Assembly: GCA_015178975.1 (NCBI GenBank)
Contig: WHVD01000007.1
Coordinates: 124,001 to 188,000 of the forward strand
From: Hysterangium stoloniferum
Taxonomy: Eukaryota > Basidiomycota > Agaricomycetes > Hysterangiales > Hysterangiaceae
Length of the DNA: 64,000 nt
Direction: 5' to 3'
The notes beneath the pieces were generated by a model. It worked only from the letters and a program-made list of their open reading frames with translations. It made no database searches and was not told the origin of the DNA. Shown here one piece after another: positions 55,745 through 64,000 of this stretch (position 1 is its first letter; each line of letters opens with the position of its first letter). Made by a program: the position numbers and the translations under genes.

Positions 55745-56569
55745 TGCCAGTTTAAATGACAACAGTCGTGAATATTGCACTGAATGTCAAAAGAGCACCC
55801 CGAGGCGCTTTTGACACCGGCGTTGTGTCTTAACTAATGCTTGGCGATACAGAAGACGTGCTAGGAATCTAGATGCCATGGCCACTTGATAAAAACGGTT
55901 CTAAATTAGATATATCAACGCCTTCCAGGTAACACACCTGTATATCACTGATATTCTGTCCCCGCAGCTGGAATATATTTGATCTCATGTGAATATTCTT
56001 GAGGGAGGAAAATGAAGAGGAGCAAGCACCAAGGACACAGGATCTGTTGAAGAAGATGAAGACTCTGTCAATGGACACCAATTAGCCTAAATGAAGAATT
56101 ATTGAAATTGGAATGCGGAAAGAATTGAACACGAAGCACCCGAGGCTGTACTGTCATGGATAGCATCACTGCATTTGACATATTCTTTCAAAAATGATGT
56201 CACTTCTCAATAAACGGAAAACCCGGATTTCCCCAAAATCTACCGCTCAAGAAGTCAGAAGTTGCCACATTATGCGGTGAAGGCTCATCAAACATTTCGT
56301 GGCTGCCATATGTGCTCTCTGCTGTAGACGATCTTTTGAAGAGTCAGGAATTAGTGTATACCATAGTGAGTGAACGTGAAAGTATCCTGGAGGCTATACG
56401 AATGAAACACTTGAGGGGCGTCAATTTATTTGAAAGGAAGGGATGACACGCTGTGTATCCTGTATAAAGCACAGCCACAATGCTATAGCTAGAAATTCAT
56501 TTACCTGATATCTGCACCTTAAAAGCGCAGAATCCGCTTCCTGTATCACAACAACCTGCTACCCACCAA
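55745..56569 (-). other. Block B fragment and decayed ORF P
   Basis: 55,745-56,060 is a minus-strand B body fragment (VLGACSSSFSSLKNIH). 56,070-56,250 is a P-to-B spacer remnant, and 56,390-56,250 a decayed ORF P (MVYTNS..LFKRSSTAES). They lie upstream of the plus-strand exon 1 at 56,570. Confidence 0.35.
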
Positions 56570-56772
56570 TGTCAACTTCAAACGAAACGACTCTGAGCAG
56601 CCACGATATCAGACGAGCTGAATGCCTCTTACAAAAGGTTGAGTAGTTACAACCATTTCTCTTCCCAGCTGCATTGAGCTCAGAAGAGCGGGAGGAGATC
56701 ATTGATGCTGGGATAAGGGAAAGATTGCGGATCAAGCTTCAATACCGATGGAGTTGTATAGAACATGGGGAC
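56570..56772 (+). pseudogene. Family A copy 18, exon 1 cut by Ty3 insertion
   Basis: MSTSNETTLSSHDIRRAECLL starts at 56,570, with a TAG in place of the conserved Trp codon in EVEWL. The exon is open again (ALSSEEREEIIDAGIRER) to SCIEHGD. At 56,773 the LTR of a Ty3 element begins, so the rest of the gene is displaced. Confidence 0.6.
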
Positions 56773-57207
56773 TGTTACGACCCGTTCCCGGATGTTTCAA
56801 TATCCGACTTCTGGTCTCCCACTCCCGACTTCCGATCCCCGACTTCCGACTTTGACCTCCGACTACGGAACATCATAGTTACCGTATCATCCGCATGCTT
56901 CCCTTGTTCCGCATTTGGTAATTTGTCCGTTGACAAGTATTCACTCATTTGTTTGTTATATTCCTGTTACAGAATATTGCCTTCCTAATATGTCTTATTG
57001 TATTTCCGTTTTAAGAACACTTCCGTTTCCGTCTTATTATGGTCTTAGTTTGTAGTACAATAACGAGCAGACTTATATTAGTTTCCGCGAATTTGTACTT
57101 TACCTTAGATCTGATATCGACTTAGTTTCTTATTCCTTCTCCCGTCTTTCTGTACGCTCGATATTCGGAACTCTTCGGAACTCTGAATATCCGTAACTCC
57201 CATCACA
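56773..57207 (+). repeat. Probable 5' LTR of the Ty3 element
   Basis: The start TGTTACGACCCG is clear because it interrupts family A exon 1. The end is tentative (CA at 57,207, about 185 bp before the Gag ATG). No primer-binding site was identified. Confidence 0.5.
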
Positions 57208-57391
57208 AGTCTCACCTCTGAAATTAAGGACATTGAGCGTTTGCGTAGAGGCGCAGCACATAAGCTGAAGCCGACATCCTGACACTATCTAGTTGTTCCC
57301 GACCTTCTGGTGACTTCCTGATAGTTCCGGAATAAGTTCCCGACACAGCACTTAACAGTATATCAGATCTCAACTCTGTGACTCGCTCATC

Positions 57392-59233
57392 ATGGGTCCC
57401 AAACGCAAAGCTGCCGAAGGACCATCCCAACTTCAATCCCCGTTGCAACTTTACACCACTCAACCTGAAACCCCAATTCAGCCGACAACATCAGCTTCAG
57501 TCGAAGAAGTTACCGAGGAGGTTACCGAGGTAACTGTTAGGATACACACTCAGGCCGGGTTTCCGGAGAAACCCGCGGGATATCCGGTAGGACTTGGCTT
57601 CAGCTTATAGGCTGCGCCCTCGCTAGATCGTGTTGTCCAATTTCAGACAGGCGGACGGGAATCCCGGGGAGTCCGGGCGGGGGTTCGTGGGTCGTGAGTC
57701 GTAGGTCGTGAGTCGAGAGTCGTGAATCGAGATAGTCGAGAGAGATAGATGCGCCGGAGCCCGTGGGCTCCGACTAGTGCGAGCGGTCTGATGAGAGTAG
57801 GGTTTTTAGAGAGGAAAATGTATTAGATTACTGGGGGGAATCTAAGCTAATTTTCTGACTGGATTGTATGTACAACATCTGCCAGTTTATATAGACCGTG
57901 GAATGCATGTCATACCGAATCCAGTAATAATGAGACGAGACGAGCAAAACATAAAACGGGAATAGTAAACACCAAATTGGTGTTAGGAACGGGACGGAAC
58001 GGAGCGGAGTCCGAATCGTGACAAAGCATAACCCATAACGGGAAACGGAGCGGGAGCGGAGTCCTAAATCGTGGCAGGTCATTTGACTAAAACGGGAACG
58101 GGGCTCGATTAGAGCGGTGACGGGATTCTAAGCGGGTCCGGTGACTGATGCGTGGGACGAAGACGGACATAGACAGAGACGGGGTCCGGGGGAAGTCCGG
58201 TGACTGATATGTGTCTTAATGAGGTCGAACGTAACGAGTCTTGACGTAACGGAGTCCGGGCGGGAAATCCTATAAACAGACGATTGGTGCTTGTAGCGCG
58301 TGGGGGCGTACGAGTTAGTGCCCGGAGTCCGGCGGGATTTGTCCGGGTCGTAACAGTAACAAAGGATCCCAATGTTCCCCACACTTCCGACAACGAAGCA
58401 GAAGATCAGCCGGAGACATCGAAAAAGAAATCTTCCGACGAACCGACTGAAATGTTGTTTATCAACTCCATTGTGAAATTCGCTGACTATTTGAAATCCA
58501 CTGAGGATAATAAAGAATCATCCCGCACCGGAGTCAAATAACCCGAACCTTTTACCGGCAAGGATCCGAAAAAATTGAAGAATTTCCTTCTCCAATGCCG
58601 TTTCAGTTTCCGTGATCGACCCAATGCTTTTAAATCCGACAGTCGAAAAGTCAATTTTGCGCTCTCTTATCTCAAGGATACCGCTCAGGATTGGTTCGAA
58701 CCCGGACTATCCGGAATATCCGACGAGACACCCACATGGCTCGACGACTGGGATGCTTTCGTGGAAGAACTGGAAACTAATTTTGGACCTTACGATCAAT
58801 CCGGCGAAGCAGAAAATGAACTAATGATGCTCAAGATGAAGGACAATCAACGAGTTTCCGATTATCTCGTCAAGTTTAATACCCTCGCCGCACGATGTGG
58901 ATGGGACGATTCCGCCCTCAGGCACCATTTCTATATGGGACTTCTGTCACGCCTTAAAGACAAAATCTGCAAAGATGGAAAGCCAAAAACTCTCCAACTC
59001 ATGCGGATGAAAGCTCAAACATCCGATGCCCGTTATTGGGAACGAAAAGCCGAGGTTTCTCGAGAGAACCCGACGGAACGTTCTCAGAACAACAAGCTTG
59101 CTATCCCTGCGCGGTTCTCAAACTTCCGTGCACCCTTGCCTCAAAAAGGGTTCCGAAAGGTGAGAAGACTCCGAAAACTAACGACGCGGGAAGTTCAGGA
59201 GCGGTGTAGAGAGTTCAATCGGAAAGAGACTAA
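57392..59233 (+). pseudogene. Ty3/gypsy Gag, broken by LTR and stop
   Basis: The ATG at 57,392 opens MGPKRKAAEGPSQLQSPL. A solo LTR splits the frame at 57,535-58,355, and reading resumes in frame as KDPNVPHTSDNEAEDQPE. A TAA at 58,539-58,541 interrupts GVK/PEPFTGKDPKKLKNF. The core then matches the retrotransposon Gag domain: FLLQCRFSFRDRPNAF, YLKDTAQDWFEP, WDAFVEELETNFGP and KMKDNQRVSDYLVKFN. Gag forms the particle that packages the element RNA. The frame ends without a CCHC knuckle near 59,233, so it is truncated. Confidence 0.75.
57535..58355 (-). mobile_element. 821-bp solo LTR nested in Gag
   Basis: The insert runs from TGTTAGGATAC to GGGTCGTAACA, flanked by GTAAC at 57,530-57,534 and 58,356-58,360. 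Its removal restores the Gag frame (EVT|KDPNVPH). On the minus strand it begins TGTTACGACCCG, like the 5' LTR at 56,773. It contains GC-rich short repeats (GTCGTGAGTCG type, 57,690-57,750). Confidence 0.87.
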
Positions 59234-60600
59234 TATGGCAATAGTTTCAAGTCACGTCACAAGCACAAATTCTTATATATACTTTGGCACTCAAGACGAC
59301 TTCTACATAGCCAAATCAGTTTCATCAAACAGACGACCAAAACTCCATCATGTTCAACACTGCATCGTCCTCCAAAGTAACCCTCAGTTCCTACTCGAAA
59401 CCGACTCTTCACTCCCAAATAGAACTCCAGCCAATAACATCTCGCTTCTCCTCATCCTCAGACATCATTTCCAAGCCCCTACCAGCCCACTCATGCTCCT
59501 CCAAGAAATACCATCGTTTCCTCCGTCGACAAGGTATTCGACTCCCATATGCTCCAGACGATCCTGTCTTCATTCGTATAGAGCACTATGATGGCTCCTC
59601 CGAAATCCTCCACTATCGATTCGATCGAGTGTTCCAGCAGGACTGTTCCCCACCGTCATCGGGAATCTATTACATGGCAACGTTCACTCCAGTAGGAGAT
59701 CACAGAGGACCCAAGTTATTTAGGACCCCGGTTCCAGAGGGAAGTCAAGTAGAGCCTCATCGAGGTCGTCGTCGATTCGTGTTCCTTGCGTGGTTGTGGA
59801 GCCTACTCACCACCTGGTTCTAAATGGTGATTGATTGTGTCCCCTCCTTATACTGCAAAACTAGGAACACAATACGTCCAATCTCGGTTCATCAATTGGT
59901 AATATTGTCAAGATTTCGAAATCAAGCATAGCATTTGAGGGTGATGCATTATCGTGGGATTCTTGTGTTTCTGACTCATGTCATCGATGTTTCATCAGCC
60001 ATCACTTCTATTACTCCATCATCCCTATTGTCTGACTCACTTCCCCTATTGTTCTATTGTGTTTCCCCATTTATCCGTATCACATGTCTGATCTCATCTT
60101 TTGTTTGTCATTCTCTTATTGTTCAGCGCAGCCTCCCCCTATTATTGTTCACAGCTTTACTAACACTCCTATTGTGATGACTCAGAGATGACTCACACCA
60201 TATCGCATCGTTATTGTGTCATTGTTTGTAGATGTTTGATTTGACCTGTGCTCTCTCATGTATATAAGGGCCTCTCTTTTGCCCACTATTGAACAAGCAA
60301 TTTCGTTGTATCTCATTTCGAAGCTCATTCTTAAGGACAATCTCTTAAGTCTTACTCTCAGTCTCACTCCTACGGCCAGTAAGGGATACTGTAGTGTCTC
60401 TTATTGTTGAAGTTCTACACTCCTCGACATTAGGCTTACATCAGCCTTTTGATATCATCTTCGTTTACGTCATCCAAAGGTCCGATCTCTAGCCTCTCGC
60501 TCTGAGTGTGTTTGGTTATAGACTGGTTTCAAGAACGACTGTGTCAGTGACCGTCATAAAGACTTGACCGTTGCGCACAGGTTATTAGGTCTTTTCCTAG
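59234..60600 (+). other. LTR-like promoter region with 157-codon ORF
   Basis: 59,350-59,823 is an open frame (MFNTASSSKVTLSSY...; RRQGIRLPYAPDDPVFIRIEHYD) that I do not recognise. From about 59,825, AT-rich sequence has CTATTGT repeated several times (about 60,020-60,180). It is followed by a TATATAAGGG box (60,261-60,270) and transcribed-leader-like sequence to a possible LTR end ...GCGCACA near 60,580, next to GGTTATTAGG, which resembles copia-type primer-binding sites. It may be a plus-oriented LTR of another element; the start and target duplication were not found. Confidence 0.35.
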
Positions 60601-60604
60601 TAAC

Positions 60605-61054
60605 GAACTTACAGCGGCCAAAGCTACGGAAACTGAAACGTCGAAAACAGATAGTACAGGCATTGGGCTTCTCAAGGAAACCGTCGACGCGTTGGTTTTT
60701 ATCGGGATGGAAGTCATGAAAATGCGGGATACAATGGATCGTCATAATGATATCCAGGAGAAAGGTTTCCATTCGTTGGTCCAGAATTTCCGGAGGCAAA
60801 ACGATTTCCTGGAGAAGATAATGGTTAGCATTGGTGTAATCGCAGTATCCGAGGGGTTTTCCGATAAGGCACGGGAAAAAGCTAATGATCCGTTGGCGGA
60901 ATGTGTTGAAAAGAGGTGGGTGTCGGGAAAAGGGCCGGAAGAATCAGAGAGTGAAGATGAAGAGGTACAGGATATGGTGGAAAGTGCGGAAATTGCTGAA
61001 GAGCCAGAGGTTGGGACGGAAGGTGGATTTGGGGTGTCAGAGACTTTGAGATAG
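60605..61054 (+). CDS. Acidic coiled-coil-like ORF convergent with Pol
   Basis: The frame is open from about 60,605, with an ATG at 60,710 (within LVFIGMEVMKMRDTMD). It encodes a helical region (HNDIQEKGFHSLVQNFRRQNDF) and then an acidic tail (PEESESEDEEVQDMVESAE), ending at TAG 61,052-61,054. It lies 89 bp from the chromovirus Pol stop on the opposite strand. It may be an antisense accessory ORF of the retrotransposon or part of another element. The start is uncertain because upstream sequence is LTR-like. Not recognised. Confidence 0.4.
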   Translation, partial: ELTAAKATETETSKTDSTGIGLLKETVDALVFIGMEVMKMRDTMDRHNDIQEKGFHSLVQNFRRQNDFLEKIMVSIGVIAVSEGFSDKAREKANDPLAECVEKRWVSGKGPEESESEDEEVQDMVESAEIAEEPEVGTEGGFGVSETLR

Positions 61055-61143
61055 ATTTAATAATATTTTTTTTTTGACTTGCAAAACCTAAAACGAGTGT
61101 GAAAACGGAAGTGTTGGAAACTGAACAGAAAAGAACAGAAGGA

Positions 61144-64000
61144 TTAGAGTGATGATAAAGGTCCGGGTTTGCCTGGATAAGCCGTGTGGAAGTCAGTAAC
61201 AATTTCCATAGCATGTCCAAGTTCCGTGGCCAATATCCATGAAGTTTCCTCGTCGGTACCTTCATAACCTGCCCATTTAACTAAATAGAGCAATTTACAA
61301 GTACGACGGCGATTGTCGATTTTAGACTCCAAAATTTCGGAAACTTCGAATTCGGGTTCTCCATCAATGATGACCGGAGGGGACGGAGGTTGAATACGTT
61401 CCAGGAATGAGTTAGGAACACAAGGTTCTAACATGGAAACGTGGAAAACGGGGTGGACTGCTCGCATACTGTCGGGAAGACGGAGAGTCCATGAAAGTGA
61501 ACCGGCTTGTGCTATAATTTCAAAAGGTCCTAAGAATTTCTCAGCGAGTTTTTTAGAAGGTCGGGTAGTACGGAAGAATTGAGCTTTTACAAAAACCTGA
61601 TCACCAATTTTAAAATTAGGAGGTGGGATCCTGCTTTTGTCCGCGGAACGTTGATAATATTCCTGTGCGGAAGAAATAGCTTTCTGAAGTTCTTGATGTA
61701 ATTCGTTGAGATCGGTAATAAATTCTTGAGCACGGACCGAAGCCAAATCTCGTTCGGAATGTACTGTGAGATTCGGATTATAGCCTTTATTGGCGAAGAA
61801 GGGAGATATGCCGGTGGTTGCATTCGGGGAGTTATTGTAGGTGAATTCCGCGATCGGAAGAAGGGATTTCCAGTTGTCCTGTTGGTAATTACAATAGATG
61901 CAGAGATATTGTTCCAGTGTTTGATTAACGCGTTCCGTTTGTCCATCACCTTCCGGGTGATATCCCGAGGTGAAGTGTAGTTTCATGTCGAGGGCTTTTC
62001 CGAGGGCCTGGAAGAAATGGGAGACGAACTTGGAGCCTTGATCGGAAGTTATGTGAGATGGAACTCCGTGTTTGGAAAATACGTGAATAATGAAAAGTTC
62101 CGCTAATTGTAAGGACGTGATTGTATCATGAGTGGGTATGAAAATGCCTTGTTTCGAGAATCGGTACACAACAACTAGAATGGATGTAAAGCCTTCGGAA
62201 GTCGGGAGTTGTTCGATAAAATCCATGGAAATTGAATTCCAAGGTTTTTCTGGTATCGGGAGTTGCTTGAGAAGGCCGTACGGCTTATGCCTCTGGGTTT
62301 TGGAGCGTAAGCAGGTGGTGCATGACTTACAGAACTGAGTTACGAAATCTCGGAGGTTGGGCCAAGTATATTCTCTACGGATTAAACCAAGAGTATTGTT
62401 GATGCCGTAATGTCCGGAGATTGGATGATCGTGTTTATACTGAAGTACGCGGAGTCGAAGATTGTCGGAATCTGGAACGTAGATACGTCCATCGAGATGG
62501 ATAAAACCTTGAGAGTCTTGTGACCATCGGGGTTGGTTGGGATTGTCGGGAATGTCTAAATGTGGCTTGAGGGCCGGGTCGGAAGTGAGTGCGGAAAGGA
62601 TATCTTGATGTAATTGCTCAATGTCCATAATCATGACGCTACGCATAATTGGATAGTAAAGGGAAGTTGCTCGGATAGATGCGGAAAGTTGTTGCATTGT
62701 AAAAACCGGTTTCAAGTTATGCGGATTAACAACAGTGTAGTTACTTTCCCCCTCTTTAGGATAGACGTCCCATCGTCGAGTCATGGCATCTGGCTTTCCA
62801 CCAAGGCGACCGGGTCGGAAGCGGATAATCATGTTGAAAGCAGAAAGGAATTCAGACCAACGGGCCTGCCGGCGGGTTAAAAGTTTAGTGGTAGAAAAAT
62901 ATTCGAGATTTTTGTGATCGGTAACAACGTCAACGGGAGTTGCAGAACCTTCGAGATAATGGCGCCAATGTTTGAAAGCTTCAAAAATAGCCAAAAGTTC
63001 CTTATCATGAACGTCGTAATTGAGTTCGGATACTGAAAGTGTCCGAGAAAGAAATGCGACCGGATGAATTTCACCGTCGGAATCTTGAATGGAAAGGATC
63101 GCGGCAATTGCATAATCAGAAGCATCGGTTTCCACAATAATCGGAACATCAGGTTTCCAATGGGAAAGGATCGGGGCAGAAGTGAAAGCATTTTTTAAAG
63201 TCTGGAAGGCGGAGCGGCATTTATCGTCAAAAACCCATGGTTGAGTTTTACGGGTAAGATGAGTGAGCAGTACTGTAATATCCGAGTAGTTCCGAATAAA
63301 ACGACGGTAAAAGTTGGCGAAACCTAAAAATGATTGAATGTCCTTGACCTTCCATGGTTCGGGCCAGTCACGGACAACTTGAACCTTGGTTTCATCCATA
63401 CGGAGACCATCAGGGCCGATGATGAACCCTAAGCATTCAATAGAATCCATGTCGAAATAACATTTTTTACCGTTGGCGAAAAGACCGTTTTTACGGAGTC
63501 TTCGGAAGACTTCACGGACCTGTTCATCGTGAAGGGCGGGATCCTCGGAAAATACCAAAATGTCGTCCAAATAGACTATAACACATACGTCAAGCATGTC
63601 GGAAAATATATCATTAACAAAACGTTGAAAAGCGGAAGGGGCGTTGGTCAGGCCGAATGGCATAACCAACCATTCAAAGGATCCATAGCGAGTCCGAAAA
63701 GCAGTTTTCCATTCGTCGCCCTCGGCAATTCGGACCAAATGATAGGCGTGTTTGAGGTCTATTTTGGTATAAATCCGAGCTTTCCGTGGGGCATCGAGTA
63801 AATCGGTAACGAGTGGCAGTGGATACTTATCTTTCCGTGTGATGGAATTTAATCCTCTGAAATCGACACAGAGTCGAAGGGAGCCATCCTTTTTACGGAC
63901 GAAAAGGACGGGTGCTCCATACGGAGACTTTGAGGGACGGATAAAACCTATCGACAAATGTTCATCCAGGAACTCCCGAATAGACGAAAGTTCTGATTGG
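61144..64000 (-). CDS. Ty3/gypsy chromovirus Pol (RT-RNH-INT-chromodomain), partial
   Basis: The frame is open from the right edge to the stop at 61,144, about 950 codons. RT shows [41 protein letters not shown] and YLDDILVF. RNase H shows [25 protein letters not shown] and [11 protein letters not shown]. Integrase shows the HHCC region ([15 protein letters not shown]), then [16 protein letters not shown] and [18 protein letters not shown], the D,D-35-E residues all present. A GPY/F-like stretch ([13 protein letters not shown]) follows. The C-terminus holds a chromodomain ([28 protein letters not shown]), which directs chromovirus integration to heterochromatin marks. No stop or frameshift was seen; protease and Gag lie beyond the edge. 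Confidence 0.93.
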   Translation of the reverse strand, partial: QSELSSIREFLDEHLSIGFIRPSKSPYGAPVLFVRKKDGSLRLCVDFRGLNSITRKDKYPLPLVTDLLDAPRKARIYTKIDLKHAYHLVRIAEGDEWKTAFRTRYGSFEWLVMPFGLTNAPSAFQRFVNDIFSDMLDVCVIVYLDDILVFSEDPALHDEQVREVFRRLRKNGLFANGKKCYFDMDSIECLGFIIGPDGLRMDETKVQVVRDWPEPWKVKDIQSFLGFANFYRRFIRNYSDITVLLTHLTRKTQPWVFDDKCRSAFQTLKNAFTSAPILSHWKPDVPIIVETDASDYAIAAILSIQDSDGEIHPVAFLSRTLSVSELNYDVHDKELLAIFEAFKHWRHYLEGSATPVDVVTDHKNLEYFSTTKLLTRRQARWSEFLSAFNMIIRFRPGRLGGKPDAMTRRWDVYPKEGESNYTVVNPHNLKPVFTMQQLSASIRATSLYYPIMRSVMIMDIEQLHQDILSALTSDPALKPHLDIPDNPNQPRWSQDSQGFIHLDGRIYVPDSDNLRLRVLQYKHDHPISGHYGINNTLGLIRREYTWPNLRDFVTQFCKSCTTCLRSKTQRHKPYGLLKQLPIPEKPWNSISMDFIEQLPTSEGFTSILVVVYRFSKQGIFIPTHDTITSLQLAELFIIHVFSKHGVPSHITSDQGSKFVSHFFQALGKALDMKLHFTSGYHPEGDGQTERVNQTLEQYLCIYCNYQQDNWKSLLPIAEFTYNNSPNATTGISPFFANKGYNPNLTVHSERDLASVRAQEFITDLNELHQELQKAISSAQEYYQRSADKSRIPPPNFKIGDQVFVKAQFFRTTRPSKKLAEKFLGPFEIIAQAGSLSWTLRLPDSMRAVHPVFHVSMLEPCVPNSFLERIQPPSPPVIIDGEPEFEVSEILESKIDNRRRTCKLLYLVKWAGYEGTDEETSWILATELGHAMEIVTDFHTAYPGKPGPLSSL

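Larger units (their letters stand above)
56773..59233 (+). mobile_element. Truncated Ty3/gypsy element: 5' LTR and Gag
   Basis: The left end TGTTACGACCCG at 56,773 matches the start of the nested solo LTR (complement of 58,344-58,355), so both are the same broad LTR family. A possible LTR end is ...CCCATCACA at 57,207. The leader (57,208-57,391) precedes a Gag ORF. Similarity to Gag stops near 59,233 before any zinc knuckle, protease or Pol. CCGACTTC-type short repeats lie at 56,801-56,868. Confidence 0.6.

Noticed and set aside
62614..62880. Several plus-strand ORFs within the Pol gene (for example 62,614-62,880 and 63,529-63,801)
   Set aside because: Antisense shadows of the intact chromovirus Pol.

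Overview
The window looks like a transposon-rich, non-core region of a filamentous fungal genome, most likely a basidiomycete (Agaricomycetes). This is inferred from very short spliceosomal introns (about 50-57 nt, plus some of 95-125 nt) with GTRNGY donors and YAG acceptors, and from the mix of mobile elements: a Ty3/gypsy chromovirus, a DIRS-like tyrosine-recombinase retrotransposon, PIF/Harbinger DNA transposons and several solo LTRs. No rRNA, tRNA, CRISPR array or recognisable housekeeping gene was seen.

About 1-56.8 kb is built from one locally amplified unit that I do not recognise. The unit has two parts. 'Family A' is a multi-exon gene of about 550 codons with conserved CPGARW, WFRNIAGD and CVIATPFTGV motifs. 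'Block P/B' lies head-to-head with it: a small ORF (P) starting about 200 bp from the A start codon, followed by about 2 kb of conserved sequence (B) that runs to the tail of the next A copy. I count about 18 whole or partial A copies and about 12 B copies, on both strands. Most carry stops, frameshifts, deletions or insertions. The best A copies are at 19.4-21.4 kb (-), 34.5-36.7 kb (+, split by a solo LTR), 28.9-31.3 kb (+) and 39.7-41.9 kb (-).

The copies form a mosaic of segmental duplications. There is a ~7 kb imperfect inverted repeat (16,756-23,524 against 32,358-39,413). There are direct duplications of 1.65-5.6 kb with 35.7-41.2 kb and of 6.17-13.35 kb with 20.46-24.32 kb. Several head-on junctions have fused exons, including a chimeric ORF with a foreign N-terminus (1,293-1,769).

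Mobile elements interrupt this array. A 3.5 kb PIF/Harbinger element (7,625-11,160) has a Myb/SANT-like ORF, a decayed DDE transposase, 17-bp terminal repeats and an AAT target duplication; paralogous segments supply the empty site. A 1.04 kb deletion derivative lies at 44,327-45,370. A DIRS-like retrotransposon (~47.92-53.84 kb, minus strand) carries Gag, RT, RNase H and tyrosine-recombinase regions, a 289-nt intron inside RT, and two nested solo LTRs (216 and 478 bp) with clean 5-bp target duplications. A second copy of the 216-bp LTR, differing at one base, splits a family A exon at 34,560-34,775.

From 56.8 kb to the right edge the sequence is mostly retrotransposon. A truncated Ty3 element inserted into a family A exon carries a Gag ORF broken by an 821-bp solo LTR. 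It is followed by an LTR-like promoter region, a convergent acidic coiled-coil-like ORF, and an apparently intact chromovirus Pol (RT-RNase H-integrase-chromodomain, minus strand) that runs off the right edge. Functions for families A, P and B are unknown, and exon boundaries are inferred by eye from paralogue comparison.
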